Assembly: GCA_018222915.1 (NCBI GenBank)
Contig: JAAEZI010000018.1
Span: 22,209-58,047 of the forward strand
DNA: 35,839 nucleotides
Source of the DNA: Algicola sp.
GTDB lineage: Bacteria > Bacteroidota > Bacteroidia > Flavobacteriales > Flavobacteriaceae
Reading direction: 5' to 3'
The position numbers were made by a program, and so were the translations under genes. The notes under the pieces were generated by a model, which was not told the origin of the DNA, did not search any database, and saw nothing but the letters and a program-made list of their open reading frames with translations. Within the stretch, counting starts at the first letter, position 1, and each line of letters opens with the position of its first letter. Below are positions 24,268-33,365 of this stretch, piece by piece.

Positions 24268-27213
24268 TTATTTGATTGAGATTTCATCTACAAAAATCCA
24301 ACTTCTTCCATCATCAGGAAATCCTAGATGCCATTCTGGAAGTTCTCCCATTTTTTTAGCTTTTATTTTTATATAGCGAAAGTTTTCAGACGGAATGTCG
24401 AAGGTCATTGTTTTAATATTGGGCTCATCAATTTTACTGGCAGCATCTATTTCAATATGATCAATAAGCTGAAATTCCTTACCATCTTTCGATGCTAAGC
24501 ATTCTACAGCCGTTGGATAAAAGATCCATGCACCTTGGTCTTGTAAAAAATTTAAACTCACTTGTTTTATGGGTTTTAGGCTTCCTAAATCGACGGTGGC
24601 CACAACATCCTCATTCCAGTACCCTTGCCATGTCCCTGTTCTGAAATCTTGGGTTCCTATGATACCATCAATGAGTGCATCATTCCCTCCAGCGTTATAT
24701 TGGTTGGCATATTCGGTATCTAACTTGATAGATAGATTTGGATCTATTTTATAAAAGTGTGTTTCTACAGTGGCACTTTTAATTTGGTGCTTTTCAGCAT
24801 ACACTCGTAATGTCGCAGGCTCTGAAATAGTTATCGGTTTTTCATAGGCTGAAAATTCAGCATCATCCAAACTGTAATAAATAGAAGCTTCGCGGTCTAC
24901 ATTTTCTAAATAAACTTCTGTCTGACCTTTAAAAGCCACATCGCCTTTTGCTATAAATGGCACTGGAGTAATCAGATGCTCTTCAATGTTAGTCATTGGT
25001 TCCTCGTTGTGACGGCTTCCCCAAATAGCGGGTGTATTAGTCATCACAAACTCAAGAGTGCCACCATTGATGATGTCCTTATGCTGAATAACTGTTTTTC
25101 GAAGTGGTTCTCCATTGAGAAGAACAGATTCCACATATTTATAAGATTGACTCAATTGATGCGCTATAATTTTAAATTGCTTACCATTTTCTAATTGAAT
25201 TGTCGCTTCGTCAAAAAGAGGAGTCCCAATAACATAATCGTTAGATCCTGGTGTCACTGGATAAAATCCTAAAGATGAAAACACATACCAAGCACTCATT
25301 TGGCCACAATCTTCATTGCCAGAAATGCCATCCGGCGAATCTTTGTAAAGCTCGGTTAGAATTTGATGAACCTTTTCTTGTGTTTTATGAGGTTTATTGA
25401 CAAAGTTATAGAGGTAGGCCATATGATGGCTAGGCTCATTACCATGTGCATATTGACCAATAAGACCTGTGATATCGGCCTGATTTCTACCCGAGGTTTC
25501 AGTTTCAGCCGTAAATAACTTATCTAGCTGTGCTTCTAGTTGTGCTTTCCCTCCTAAAAGCGTCATAAAGCCCGAAATGTCTTGTGGAACATAAAAACTA
25601 TACTGCCAAGAATTGGCTTCCGTGTAATTAAAATTTACCTCATAAGGATCGAAAGGTGCAAACCACGTATTCCGAAAACGGCCACGCATAAATTGAGTTT
25701 CAGGGTCGAAGACATTTTTATAGTACTGCGCTCTTTTGCTAAATGTTTCATAAACATCCATTTTTCCCATCGCCTTTGCCATTTGGGCAATGCTCCAATC
25801 ATCATAGGCATATTCTAAGGTTTTAGATACCGATTCGCTTTCTTCTTCTACTGGGATGAAACCAAACTTTTTATAAGATTTAAGGCCTAACTTATCTCGT
25901 GTGGCAGAATGTACCATAGCTTCCAGTGCTTTATCAACATCGTAAGCTCTGAGTCCTTTCATATAGGCGTCAGAAATCACGGGAACCGCATGGTAACCTA
26001 TCATACAGCCTGTATAATTACCGCTTAAATCCCATATGGGCATGATTCCACCTTCATCATATTTAGCTAAAAACGTATTGATAAAGTCATTGGTTCGTTC
26101 CTGTTCGATAATGGTATATAATGGATGTGCGGCACGATAGGTATCCCAGAGGGAAAAAACAGTGTAATAATCAAACGCGTCTGTTTGATGAATATTCAAG
26201 TCCATGCCTCGATAGCGACCGTCTACATCTTGATATAAGTTTGGTGCCAACATAGTATGGTATAATGCTGTGTAGAAATTGGTTTTATATGCTGTATTTT
26301 CAGAACTGACCTTAATTTTTTGAAGTTGGCTTTCCCAGGTGTTTTGTGCTTCGTTTTTTATAGCATCAAAAGAAGCATTACCTATTTCCTGTTGCAGATT
26401 ATTCTTTGCTCCAGTTTCATCAACAGCTGAAATACCAATTTTCACAATCAGTGGTTCGTTATTAGGATTTTCAAATTCAATCGCTGCTTTCTTGCTTTGA
26501 TATTTATAATTTTTAGACACAATTTCATCATGATCTTCATAAACGATTGACTTGATAGGTTGCGAAAATTGGATGGTGTAAAAGAGTCTTTGGTCTGTAG
26601 CCCAAGCCTTGGAATGTCTGTAACCAGAAATAGTTGAATCGTTATCTTTCTTGATTTTATACTCTAATAATTGATCTCTATGGTCTAAATCTAAAATAAC
26701 AAATTGCGACGTAGAAGAAGGATACTGATATTTATGTATACCACTCCTTTGCGAAACCGTTAATTCCACGTCAATGTTCGTACTATCCAAATGCACTTTG
26801 TAAAAACCTGGTTCGGCGATTTCATTATCATGAGAAAAATGATCACGGTATCCTGGCTGTTCATCACTGCCATTATTGAAATTGACCTTGTTGGTTGGCA
26901 TCAACAAAATATCACCATAGTCACTAACTCCAGTACCACTAAGGTGCGTATGCGAAAACCCATAAATATATTCATCACTATAATGATAGCCAGAACAACC
27001 ATCCCAGCCATCTAATCGTGTATCAGGACTAAGTTGCATCATTCCAAATGGCATTGTAGCACCAGGATAGGTATGGCCATGTCCTCCAGTGCCAATAAAT
27101 GGGTTGACATAGGAAGTTAGGGCTTTGTCGTGATGATATGTTTCTGGGTTTGATGTAGAATTACAGTTGAACAGAATGAGTGATATAAAACTTACAAATG
27201 ACAGATATTTCAT
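24268..27213 (-). CDS. GH92 family alpha-mannosidase lipoprotein with C-terminal F5/8-type domain
   Basis: 981 residues. The lipobox LILFNC17 marks an outer-membrane or periplasmic lipoprotein. The GH92 core (about 32-745) shows YVNPFIGTGGHGHTYPGA, FGMMQLSPDTR, GFSHTHLSGTG, the HGNEPSHHMAYLYN motif near 588 and GNEDCGQMSAWYVFSSLGFY near 631, which carry substrate-binding and catalytic acidic residues in this family. A chitobiase-C-like segment (about 745-835) and a discoidin/F5-8C-like carbohydrate-binding domain (about 838-981) follow. GH92 enzymes are calcium-dependent exo-alpha-mannosidases acting on N-glycans and fungal mannan; linkage cannot be assigned here. The neighbouring GlcNAc-asparaginase favours high-mannose N-glycans. 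It is the first gene of a probable minus-strand operon. Confidence 0.94.
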   Translation of the reverse strand: MKYLSFVSFISLILFNCNSTSNPETYHHDKALTSYVNPFIGTGGHGHTYPGATMPFGMMQLSPDTRLDGWDGCSGYHYSDEYIYGFSHTHLSGTGVSDYGDILLMPTNKVNFNNGSDEQPGYRDHFSHDNEIAEPGFYKVHLDSTNIDVELTVSQRSGIHKYQYPSSTSQFVILDLDHRDQLLEYKIKKDNDSTISGYRHSKAWATDQRLFYTIQFSQPIKSIVYEDHDEIVSKNYKYQSKKAAIEFENPNNEPLIVKIGISAVDETGAKNNLQQEIGNASFDAIKNEAQNTWESQLQKIKVSSENTAYKTNFYTALYHTMLAPNLYQDVDGRYRGMDLNIHQTDAFDYYTVFSLWDTYRAAHPLYTIIEQERTNDFINTFLAKYDEGGIMPIWDLSGNYTGCMIGYHAVPVISDAYMKGLRAYDVDKALEAMVHSATRDKLGLKSYKKFGFIPVEEESESVSKTLEYAYDDWSIAQMAKAMGKMDVYETFSKRAQYYKNVFDPETQFMRGRFRNTWFAPFDPYEVNFNYTEANSWQYSFYVPQDISGFMTLLGGKAQLEAQLDKLFTAETETSGRNQADITGLIGQYAHGNEPSHHMAYLYNFVNKPHKTQEKVHQILTELYKDSPDGISGNEDCGQMSAWYVFSSLGFYPVTPGSNDYVIGTPLFDEATIQLENGKQFKIIAHQLSQSYKYVESVLLNGEPLRKTVIQHKDIINGGTLEFVMTNTPAIWGSRHNEEPMTNIEEHLITPVPFIAKGDVAFKGQTEVYLENVDREASIYYSLDDAEFSAYEKPITISEPATLRVYAEKHQIKSATVETHFYKIDPNLSIKLDTEYANQYNAGGNDALIDGIIGTQDFRTGTWQGYWNEDVVATVDLGSLKPIKQVSLNFLQDQGAWIFYPTAVECLASKDGKEFQLIDHIEIDAASKIDEPNIKTMTFDIPSENFRYIKIKAKKMGELPEWHLGFPDDGRSWIFVDEISIK

Positions 27214-27301
27214 GTACGATTTTTAATTTGATGGAAAAGATAGTAAATCTTAAGGTATCGTTAAATATATTTTATGGAATGAGTTCCTTTTTAAAATGAG
27301 T

Positions 27302-27309
27302 TATCTTTG
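27302..27309 (+). promoter_or_regulatory. -7 element TATCTTTG before the metallophosphoesterase
   Basis: Exact match to TAnnTTTG, ending 14 nt before the ATG at 27324. No good TTG lies at the usual distance upstream, so the promoter is only partly supported. Confidence 0.45.
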
Positions 27310-27323
27310 AAAAAAGATTTTTT

Positions 27324-28553
27324 ATGTACAGAGGAGTTATCCTTATTTTGATTTACATTCTTACTTCCGTTTACGCTTTTCAAGCCATTAAAACAATAAG
27401 CAAATCAAATGTCATTCAGTATATTTTTATTGGTGTAGCTGTACTCATTGCAGGGAATTTTATCTATCAATTTTTGGTGGGTTCTGAAGGTCGTGTTCTT
27501 AGTCCGTCCAAAAGTTATGCCTTCGGATTTTTATTGGCATTCATGTCTTTTAATCTTGTCGTTATACCCATATTAATTGGTGAAGATATCATAAGAGCCG
27601 TTTTAGGTTTGTATGACCGACTGGTGACCACAAAGGAAACGTTTTATTTACCCTCTAGGCGAAAGTTTATTAGTCAGATAGCCGTTGGGTTGGCAGCGAT
27701 TCCTTTAGCATCATTGTTATATGGTATGTATAGGGGTAAGTACCGTTTTAGGGTCTTAGAATATGCACTGCATTTTGAGGATTTACCTGAAGCTTTTGAT
27801 GGGTATCGAATTACGCAAATTAGTGATATCCACTCTGGAAGTTTTGACAATAGAAAGAAAATAGCCTATGGCATAGATTTGATTAATCAACAAGCATCAG
27901 ATGTGATTATGTTTACAGGAGATATGGTCAATAATAAAGCAGACGAGATGTTGCCTTGGGCCGATTTATTTAGCCAATTAAAAGCAAAGGACGGTGTGTA
28001 TTCCATTCTAGGGAATCATGACTATGGCGATTATATTGATTGGCCGTCACCTGATGCTAAGGCTCAAAATTTAGCAGATTTAGCCCATATACAAAAAACA
28101 ATGGGTTATGATCTATTACTCAACGAAAGTCGCTATATCGAAAGAGATGGCCAACGTATTGCTATTGTTGGTGTTGAGAATTGGGGTAAAGGTGGGTTTA
28201 AAAAAGCAGGTGATTTAAAGAAAGCAGCTGAAGCCATAAGTCCCGACGATTTTAAGATTTTGCTCAGTCATGATCCAAGCCATTGGGATGAATGTGTATT
28301 GCATGACGATTATCATTATCATTTGACATTAAGCGGACATACGCATGGGATGCAATTCGGGATTGAAATTCCAGGTTGGGTAAAATGGAGTCCTGTGAAA
28401 TGGCGATATAAGCATTGGGCTGGTATGTATGAGCAATTCAATAAATACTTAAATGTGAATAGAGGGTTTGGCTATCTTGGTTATCCAGGTCGCGTGGGTA
28501 TTTGGCCAGAGGTAACTGTCATCACTTTAAAAAAAGGCTCAAATAATGCTTAA
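27324..28553 (+). CDS. Membrane-anchored calcineurin-like metallophosphoesterase with internal Tat-like motif
   Basis: 409 residues. Three N-terminal membrane helices (about 3-20, 30-52, 63-87) are followed by LPSRRKFISQIAVGLAAIPLA (109-129), a twin-arginine-like motif leading into a fourth helix. The phosphoesterase domain has all metal ligands: ITQISDIHSG (Asp168, His170), MFTGDMVNN (Asp200), ILGNHDYGD (Asn231, His232), LLSHDPSHWD (His316) and LSGHTHGMQFG (His339, His341). It resembles the YkuE/YaeI branch, where B. subtilis YkuE is a Tat-exported phosphodiesterase. The catalytic domain is likely in the periplasm; the substrate is unknown. It is divergent from GH92 across 110 nt. Confidence 0.9.
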   Translation: MYRGVILILIYILTSVYAFQAIKTISKSNVIQYIFIGVAVLIAGNFIYQFLVGSEGRVLSPSKSYAFGFLLAFMSFNLVVIPILIGEDIIRAVLGLYDRLVTTKETFYLPSRRKFISQIAVGLAAIPLASLLYGMYRGKYRFRVLEYALHFEDLPEAFDGYRITQISDIHSGSFDNRKKIAYGIDLINQQASDVIMFTGDMVNNKADEMLPWADLFSQLKAKDGVYSILGNHDYGDYIDWPSPDAKAQNLADLAHIQKTMGYDLLLNESRYIERDGQRIAIVGVENWGKGGFKKAGDLKKAAEAISPDDFKILLSHDPSHWDECVLHDDYHYHLTLSGHTHGMQFGIEIPGWVKWSPVKWRYKHWAGMYEQFNKYLNVNRGFGYLGYPGRVGIWPEVTVITLKKGSNNA

Positions 28554-28567
28554 TTGCAAGGAAATGT

Positions 28568-28575
28568 TATATTTG
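28568..28575 (+). promoter_or_regulatory. -7 element TATATTTG before the thioredoxin-like gene
   Basis: Exact TAnnTTTG match, 31 nt before the ATG at 28607 and just past the metallophosphoesterase stop. A TTG at 28554-28556 is only 11 nt upstream, too close for a standard -33 element. It suggests the gene has its own start of transcription. Confidence 0.45.
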
Positions 28576-28606
28576 TAGTAACACATTTGACTTAAAACTT
28601 TAATGT

Positions 28607-28903
28607 ATGTCAAAATTTGGGGAACTTATAGATGTCGATATTCCTGTTCTGTTAGATTTTTTTACTGAATGGAACGAACAATCTACAGCAATGCATCCTG
28701 TGATGAGAGATGTTGCCGCTGCTCTTGGTGACAAGGCAAAAGTCATTAAAATCGATGTTGATAAAAACAAGGAATTGGCCGAAGCATTGCGCGTAAAAGG
28801 CTTACCAACATTGATTATTTACAAAAATGGCGAAATGAAATGGCGTCATAGTGGCGAACAAGATGCCAACACTCTAATTGGTATTGTACAAGAGTATCTC
28901 TAA
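28607..28903 (+). CDS. Thioredoxin-fold protein lacking the active-site cysteines
   Basis: 98 residues, cytoplasmic, complete thioredoxin fold: LLDFFTEW, VIKIDVDKNKELAEALRVKG, the cis-Pro loop GLPTLIIYKNG (Pro69) and the C-terminal helix. Where thioredoxins have WCGPC this protein has W22-N-E-Q-S26, and it contains no cysteine at all, so it cannot do disulfide exchange. Related cysteine-free proteins may be conserved in Flavobacteriaceae (recalled, not checked), which would argue for a binding or chaperone role. It overlaps the convergent deacetylase gene by 4 nt. Confidence 0.88.
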   Translation: MSKFGELIDVDIPVLLDFFTEWNEQSTAMHPVMRDVAAALGDKAKVIKIDVDKNKELAEALRVKGLPTLIIYKNGEMKWRHSGEQDANTLIGIVQEYL

Positions 28904-29559
28904 GCCATAGAGCTTTGTAAAGTTTTAAATTCAAAGCCTTTAGAAGTAAAGTGTTCCAAAACTTTCGGAAGGGCATACGCCATATTTTTTTTCGCCTTAA
29001 TGCTGTCATGAAAAACAACAATACTTCCTTCTTTACTTTTTGAAATAACATTCTCTAAACAAGTCTTTTCTGAAATAGCTTGGTTCCAGTCAAATGATAG
29101 TACATCCCACATCACGATTTGAAATCCTAAAGCCATTAGTTGTTTGGCTTGTTTCGGTTTGATTCGGCCATATGGTGGACGAAAGAGTTTGCATTGGATA
29201 GGATGGTTCTTATGGCGTTTATTTATGATCATCTGAGTAGCTTCAACGTCCTGAATATAATCTTTGGTTGTTGTTCGCCAACCTTTTAAATGATGCTGCG
29301 TATGATTGCCAATGGCATGACCTTCGTTTAGGATATTTTGGAATATATCAGGATACTTTAGGATGTTTTCTCCGATACAAAAAAAGGTCGCCTTAGCATT
29401 AAAATCTTTTAATGTGTTTAAGGTCCAGTCGGTTATTTCTGGTGTTGGACCATCATCAAAAGTTAAAAATATTTCTTTGCGATTCGTTTCTATATCCCAA
29501 GTGTAATTGGGAAACATTTTTTTAGCCACTGAAGGCGTTTTAACTAGCGCAATTTTCAC
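28900..29559 (-). CDS. Polysaccharide deacetylase family protein (NodB/CE4)
   Basis: 219 residues. NodB motifs are complete: IFLTFDDGPTP (Asp35, Asp36), NHTQHH (metal ligands His86 and His90) and FRPPYG (127-131), with MWDVLSFDW and IVVFHDS further on. These enzymes are metal-dependent and remove N- or O-acetyl groups from chitin-like, peptidoglycan or exopolysaccharide sugars. There is no clear signal peptide (MKIALVKTPSVAKKMFPNY), so a cytoplasmic or membrane-surface role is possible. It starts 8 nt after the DUF2723 gene, so both are probably one operon; this hints at cell-surface glycan work. Its 3' end overlaps the thioredoxin-like gene. Confidence 0.92.
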   Translation of the reverse strand: MKIALVKTPSVAKKMFPNYTWDIETNRKEIFLTFDDGPTPEITDWTLNTLKDFNAKATFFCIGENILKYPDIFQNILNEGHAIGNHTQHHLKGWRTTTKDYIQDVEATQMIINKRHKNHPIQCKLFRPPYGRIKPKQAKQLMALGFQIVMWDVLSFDWNQAISEKTCLENVISKSKEGSIVVFHDSIKAKKNMAYALPKVLEHFTSKGFEFKTLQSSMA

Positions 29560-29567
29560 ATTTTTAA

Positions 29568-32500
29568 TTATTCAACACCAATGATAGTGTCTATTGTGTC
29601 TCTCGGAATATCTCTTTCTTCACGCGGTGGCGTGGCTTCAGCGTCATCTTCATCTGTGAAATGTTTAAAGAGTTTCAGGTAATTATTGAATTTCTCTGTT
29701 TCTTGCATGGCAAATTCCTTGTCATTATAGATGACCAAGATATCCACTAAATTACGATACCATTCAATATCGGTGACAATTTCATCCAAATAATGTGTTT
29801 GATTTTCGATAGAAAGCCCACTCCAATATTTTAATTTCTCTTGATATTTTCTAGCAACGTCGGTATAGAGTTTTCTAGCTTTTTCCTTATTTCCAATTTC
29901 GTAATACCCACTAATATATGGGTCTAACAATGTATAGAACCCAAACTTATCAACGGGCATTTTTTCCATAGCTAAATCGGCAATATTTTCAGCTTTATCT
30001 AATTGATCCTCTTGGATCAGTTGTTCTAATAATCGTGCTAAGTTGCCACGGTAGGTGATGCCGTTCTTACGCGTTTCAACATCGTGATAAATCTCATCAC
30101 TACCGCTGTTACCCCAATCCCAAGACATGACTTTTTCGTACATCAAATCTGAGTCCACACGTCCCATATCAAACGGATTTGCTCTATCCACAGGTGTTTT
30201 TATAGGTACTAATTTATAGCAAAGACCATCCAATTGTAAATAATCCTTCATCCATATATAATCCTCATCACTAAAAGCACCACCCGTAAAATAGATAGGA
30301 CGTTTCCAATCATTATTGGCGATGATATCTAACATTAATAAACGGTTTTTATAAAGACCGTTGTTCTTAATGGTAATATCTAAATAAGGTTCAATTTTAT
30401 CTGCATCCTTAGGTTGTACAATACCATTTTCCAAGACGTTTTCTACATTAACAGGAACTCTGATATGGCTTGTTGGCATATAGTTAGAATTGAGTAATTG
30501 CTTCGGGTAAAGAGAGGTGTCTTCTCCCATCGCTTTCAGCGCATAACGCAGTTTGTATTTAGGGTCTTCACTCGACACAAAATCGACAAAATCTTTAATT
30601 AAAAAGGTGTCTCTCGTAATTTCATTTTTCATGATGTAATCCCGAGTTCCAAATTTATATTGATCATGTGTTAATTGAGAAGGAATGGGGTCACTTTCAT
30701 AAGCCTTCCGTTTCATTTGATCGATATACCAATCGGTTTGAAAAAGACTGGTGTTAACCACTCTTACATCGGTTCTAACGCCTTCAATTTCTTGTAGATA
30801 CCACAATGGAAAACTATCGTTGTCACCAATGGTAAATAAAATAGAATTTGGCGCGCAAGATTCGAGATATTTTCGAGCCATAGCTTGAGCGGTGTATTTT
30901 TCAGAACGGTCATGATCATCCCAGTTTTCAGCAGCTAAAATACCAGGGACTAAGACGAGACAAACTAAGGTAATGGCCGGAGCCAAAAACTTAGAACTGA
31001 CAAATCGTTTTAGAAAATCAAAGATGGCATAGACGCCAAAACCAATCCAAATTGCGAACACATAGAAAGAGCCTACGACCGAATAGTCGCGCTCTCTTGG
31101 TTCAAAAGGTCTTACATTGGTATAAAACTGGATGGCTAATCCTGTAAACAGGAAAAATACCAACAGTACCCAAAATCGTTTTGGGTCTTTCGCCAACACG
31201 AATAAAAACCCAATAATACCCAAAATTAAGGGCAACATATAATACGTATTTCGTGCTTTATTATTGACGACGTCACTCGGTAAATTATCCTGAGACATTC
31301 CCAAATGCCATTCATCAATAAAGTCGATACCGCTAATCCAATTTCCGTGAAGGTCATCATATTTACCCTGAATATCATCTTGTCTTCCAGAAAAGTTCCA
31401 CATAAAATAACGCCAATACATATAGCCAAATTGATAATCTATCATGTAGTATAGGTTGTCACCAAAAGACGGTTTTTCTACATCAAAATAAGTGCTTCCG
31501 AACTGTTTCAAGAAGCTATTATAATCTTCGTAGTCTACTTTACCTTGCGCGACTTCTTTACGGAATTTATTGACCAAGCCTCGAACGTCATTATCCATTT
31601 GATATTCTGGTTTGATTTTAAAATCAAGCAAGCCTGTGAACATCATGTAATTTTCGGCATGTTCTGTACTCCACATTCGCGGAAGTACAGCGGCATGTTT
31701 GGAATTGTAATTTTGTTTGGCGTTTTTCCATTCATTGACAATGACATACTCGCCTTTTTCTTCATCCTTTTCATACTTAGGTTTGTCATCCAAGTACGGA
31801 TTGTTTTTATCTAATCCAGAATATTGATCTGTAAATAGTGGTCCGTAAAACAAATGTGTTTCTGGATATTGTTCCAGGTTGTAATATGCTAAGAGTTCAC
31901 GAGCACTCGATGGATTATTTTCATTGATGATCACATTAGCATTGGCACGAATGGGAAGCATGATCCAAGACGAGAAACCAATAAATATAAAAATCAAACA
32001 AAGGGTCAGTGTGTTAGCATATTTGTAACCTTTATCTCTTGTGTATTTTAAACCGAAATAGAAGAGTGCGATGACCACAATTCCAGCAATAATCGATCCT
32101 GAATTAAACGGTAGCCCAATGGTGTTTACAAAGAAAATTTCCGACGCACTAAAAAGTCTTAAGGCATTTGGCAATAAGAGTTTAAAGATAAAAAGTAGTA
32201 TTGCAGCTGATATCACATTCGCCAAAATAAAGGTTTTAACCGTCACGGTTTTATAGTTCTTGAAATAATAAATCAATCCCAAGGCAGGAATCGTTAAAAG
32301 CCCCATAAAATGCACACCAAATGATAACCCAATGACAAAGGCAATGAGTATGAGCCATCGATGCCCTCTTGGCTTGGCCATGTCTTGCTCCCAGCGCAAG
32401 CCGAGATAGAATAGGATGGACATGATTAAAGTCGCCATGGCATAGACTTCTGTTTCTACCGCATTAAACCAAAATGAATCTGTAAATGTAAAAGCCAAAC

Positions 32501-32912
32501 TCCCTACAAAAGCACTACCCAGAATGGCGATGTACTGATTATTGGATAAAACGCTTGAAGTTTCACTTTCTTTTCTAGGATCAGAGATGGCAACAATTTT
32601 TCTCAATAATAGGCTAATCGACCAAAACATGAACAAGATAGTAAAGGCACTTGATACGGCACTCATCATATTCAGCATGGCTCCAATTTGAGATGGTTCC
32701 AAAGCAAACATGGAGAAAAATGCACCTATCATTTGAAATAATGGCGCTCCAGGTGGATGACCAACTTGTAACTTAGAAGAGGTTAAAATATATTCACCTG
32801 CATCCCAAAAACTTACCGTAGGTTCAATGGTTAAAGCATAGGTGATAAAAGCGATGGCAAAGGCGATCCATCCGATGATGTTATTCCATTTCTTGAAATT
32901 GAAATGTGTCAT
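29568..32912 (-). CDS. DUF2723 multi-pass membrane protein, GT-C glycosyltransferase-like (TMEM260 type)
   Basis: 1114 residues. About a dozen membrane helices fill residues 10-300 and 550-670. The first external loop has SFWDAGEY (Asp37, Glu40) and VGHPPGAP (50-57), fitting the acidic loop of GT-C enzymes. A soluble region follows with NSILFTIGDNDSFPLWYLQ, and the last ~200 residues look TPR-like (LEQLIQEDQLDKAENIADLA). DUF2723 (PF11028) is widespread in Bacteroidetes; its animal relative TMEM260 is a protein O-mannosyltransferase, so protein or lipid glycosylation is a reasonable but unproven role. The polysaccharide deacetylase gene follows 8 nt later. It is divergent from tRNA-Gln. Confidence 0.88.
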   Translation of the reverse strand: MTHFNFKKWNNIIGWIAFAIAFITYALTIEPTVSFWDAGEYILTSSKLQVGHPPGAPLFQMIGAFFSMFALEPSQIGAMLNMMSAVSSAFTILFMFWSISLLLRKIVAISDPRKESETSSVLSNNQYIAILGSAFVGSLAFTFTDSFWFNAVETEVYAMATLIMSILFYLGLRWEQDMAKPRGHRWLILIAFVIGLSFGVHFMGLLTIPALGLIYYFKNYKTVTVKTFILANVISAAILLFIFKLLLPNALRLFSASEIFFVNTIGLPFNSGSIIAGIVVIALFYFGLKYTRDKGYKYANTLTLCLIFIFIGFSSWIMLPIRANANVIINENNPSSARELLAYYNLEQYPETHLFYGPLFTDQYSGLDKNNPYLDDKPKYEKDEEKGEYVIVNEWKNAKQNYNSKHAAVLPRMWSTEHAENYMMFTGLLDFKIKPEYQMDNDVRGLVNKFRKEVAQGKVDYEDYNSFLKQFGSTYFDVEKPSFGDNLYYMIDYQFGYMYWRYFMWNFSGRQDDIQGKYDDLHGNWISGIDFIDEWHLGMSQDNLPSDVVNNKARNTYYMLPLILGIIGFLFVLAKDPKRFWVLLVFFLFTGLAIQFYTNVRPFEPRERDYSVVGSFYVFAIWIGFGVYAIFDFLKRFVSSKFLAPAITLVCLVLVPGILAAENWDDHDRSEKYTAQAMARKYLESCAPNSILFTIGDNDSFPLWYLQEIEGVRTDVRVVNTSLFQTDWYIDQMKRKAYESDPIPSQLTHDQYKFGTRDYIMKNEITRDTFLIKDFVDFVSSEDPKYKLRYALKAMGEDTSLYPKQLLNSNYMPTSHIRVPVNVENVLENGIVQPKDADKIEPYLDITIKNNGLYKNRLLMLDIIANNDWKRPIYFTGGAFSDEDYIWMKDYLQLDGLCYKLVPIKTPVDRANPFDMGRVDSDLMYEKVMSWDWGNSGSDEIYHDVETRKNGITYRGNLARLLEQLIQEDQLDKAENIADLAMEKMPVDKFGFYTLLDPYISGYYEIGNKEKARKLYTDVARKYQEKLKYWSGLSIENQTHYLDEIVTDIEWYRNLVDILVIYNDKEFAMQETEKFNNYLKLFKHFTDEDDAEATPPREERDIPRDTIDTIIGVE

Positions 32913-33015
32913 AAAATTAGTCTATTAAATGCGAGCGAATTTAGTAATAAATATGATAAACAGGATATATTTTAAGTAAACGTTACCATTTTTTGATTAT
33001 TTTGTATGAAATTAT

Positions 33016-33045
33016 TTGTGCAAATAAAACTTTGTACTAAATTTG
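33016..33045 (+). promoter_or_regulatory. Promoter of tRNA-Gln
   Basis: TTG at 33016-33018, a 19-nt spacer and TAAATTTG at 33038-33045 match the Bacteroidetes consensus fully. The -7 element ends 17 nt before the mature tRNA 5' end. This is the best promoter in the window. Confidence 0.8.
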
Positions 33046-33062
33046 CATCCTCATTTAGAGAA

Positions 33063-33135
33063 TGGCCTATGGTGTAACTGGCAACACGTCTGGTTTTGGT
33101 CCAGAAGAGTCTAGGTTCGAGCCCTAGTAGGCCAA
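33063..33135 (+). tRNA. tRNA-Gln (anticodon TTG)
   Basis: The 7-bp acceptor stem TGGCCTA / TAGGCCA (33063-33069, 33128-33134) is perfect. The anticodon arm TCTGG-TTTTGGT-CCAGA places TTG at the anticodon, and the T arm is CTAGG-TTCGAGC-CCTAG. The discriminator is A; the 3' CCA is not encoded and must be added after transcription. A promoter precedes it and an intrinsic terminator follows 10 nt later, so it is a single-gene unit. Confidence 0.97.
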
Positions 33136-33144
33136 CAAAAAGTG

Positions 33145-33176
33145 AATCCTGATTATGAAAATAGTCAGGATTTTTT
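33145..33176 (+). terminator. Intrinsic terminator of tRNA-Gln
   Basis: An 11-bp stem (ATCCTGATTAT / ATAGTCAGGAT, one G-U pair) is closed by a GAAA tetraloop (33157-33160) and followed by a T run. Confidence 0.9.
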
Positions 33177-33365
33177 GTTTCCTAGAAGGAATGGCATCGT
33201 TACAGACATTTCAGATTTTAAAAAGGCAAACAATCTTTGTAGAATTCAAGCAAGATCCGAAAATTATTCAGAGGGTTTGATTTTACAACTTTTTATAGTC
33301 GCTATGCTGTTATAGTACGGCGTATTAATAAAATATTAAATTACACGACTTAAATAATGCTTTAG

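Noticed and set aside
33191-33280. 29-codon ORF (MASLQTFQILKR...) after the tRNA terminator
   Set aside because: Too short, no signal peptide or motif, and placed in a region rich in palindromes; no support beyond an ATG and a stop.
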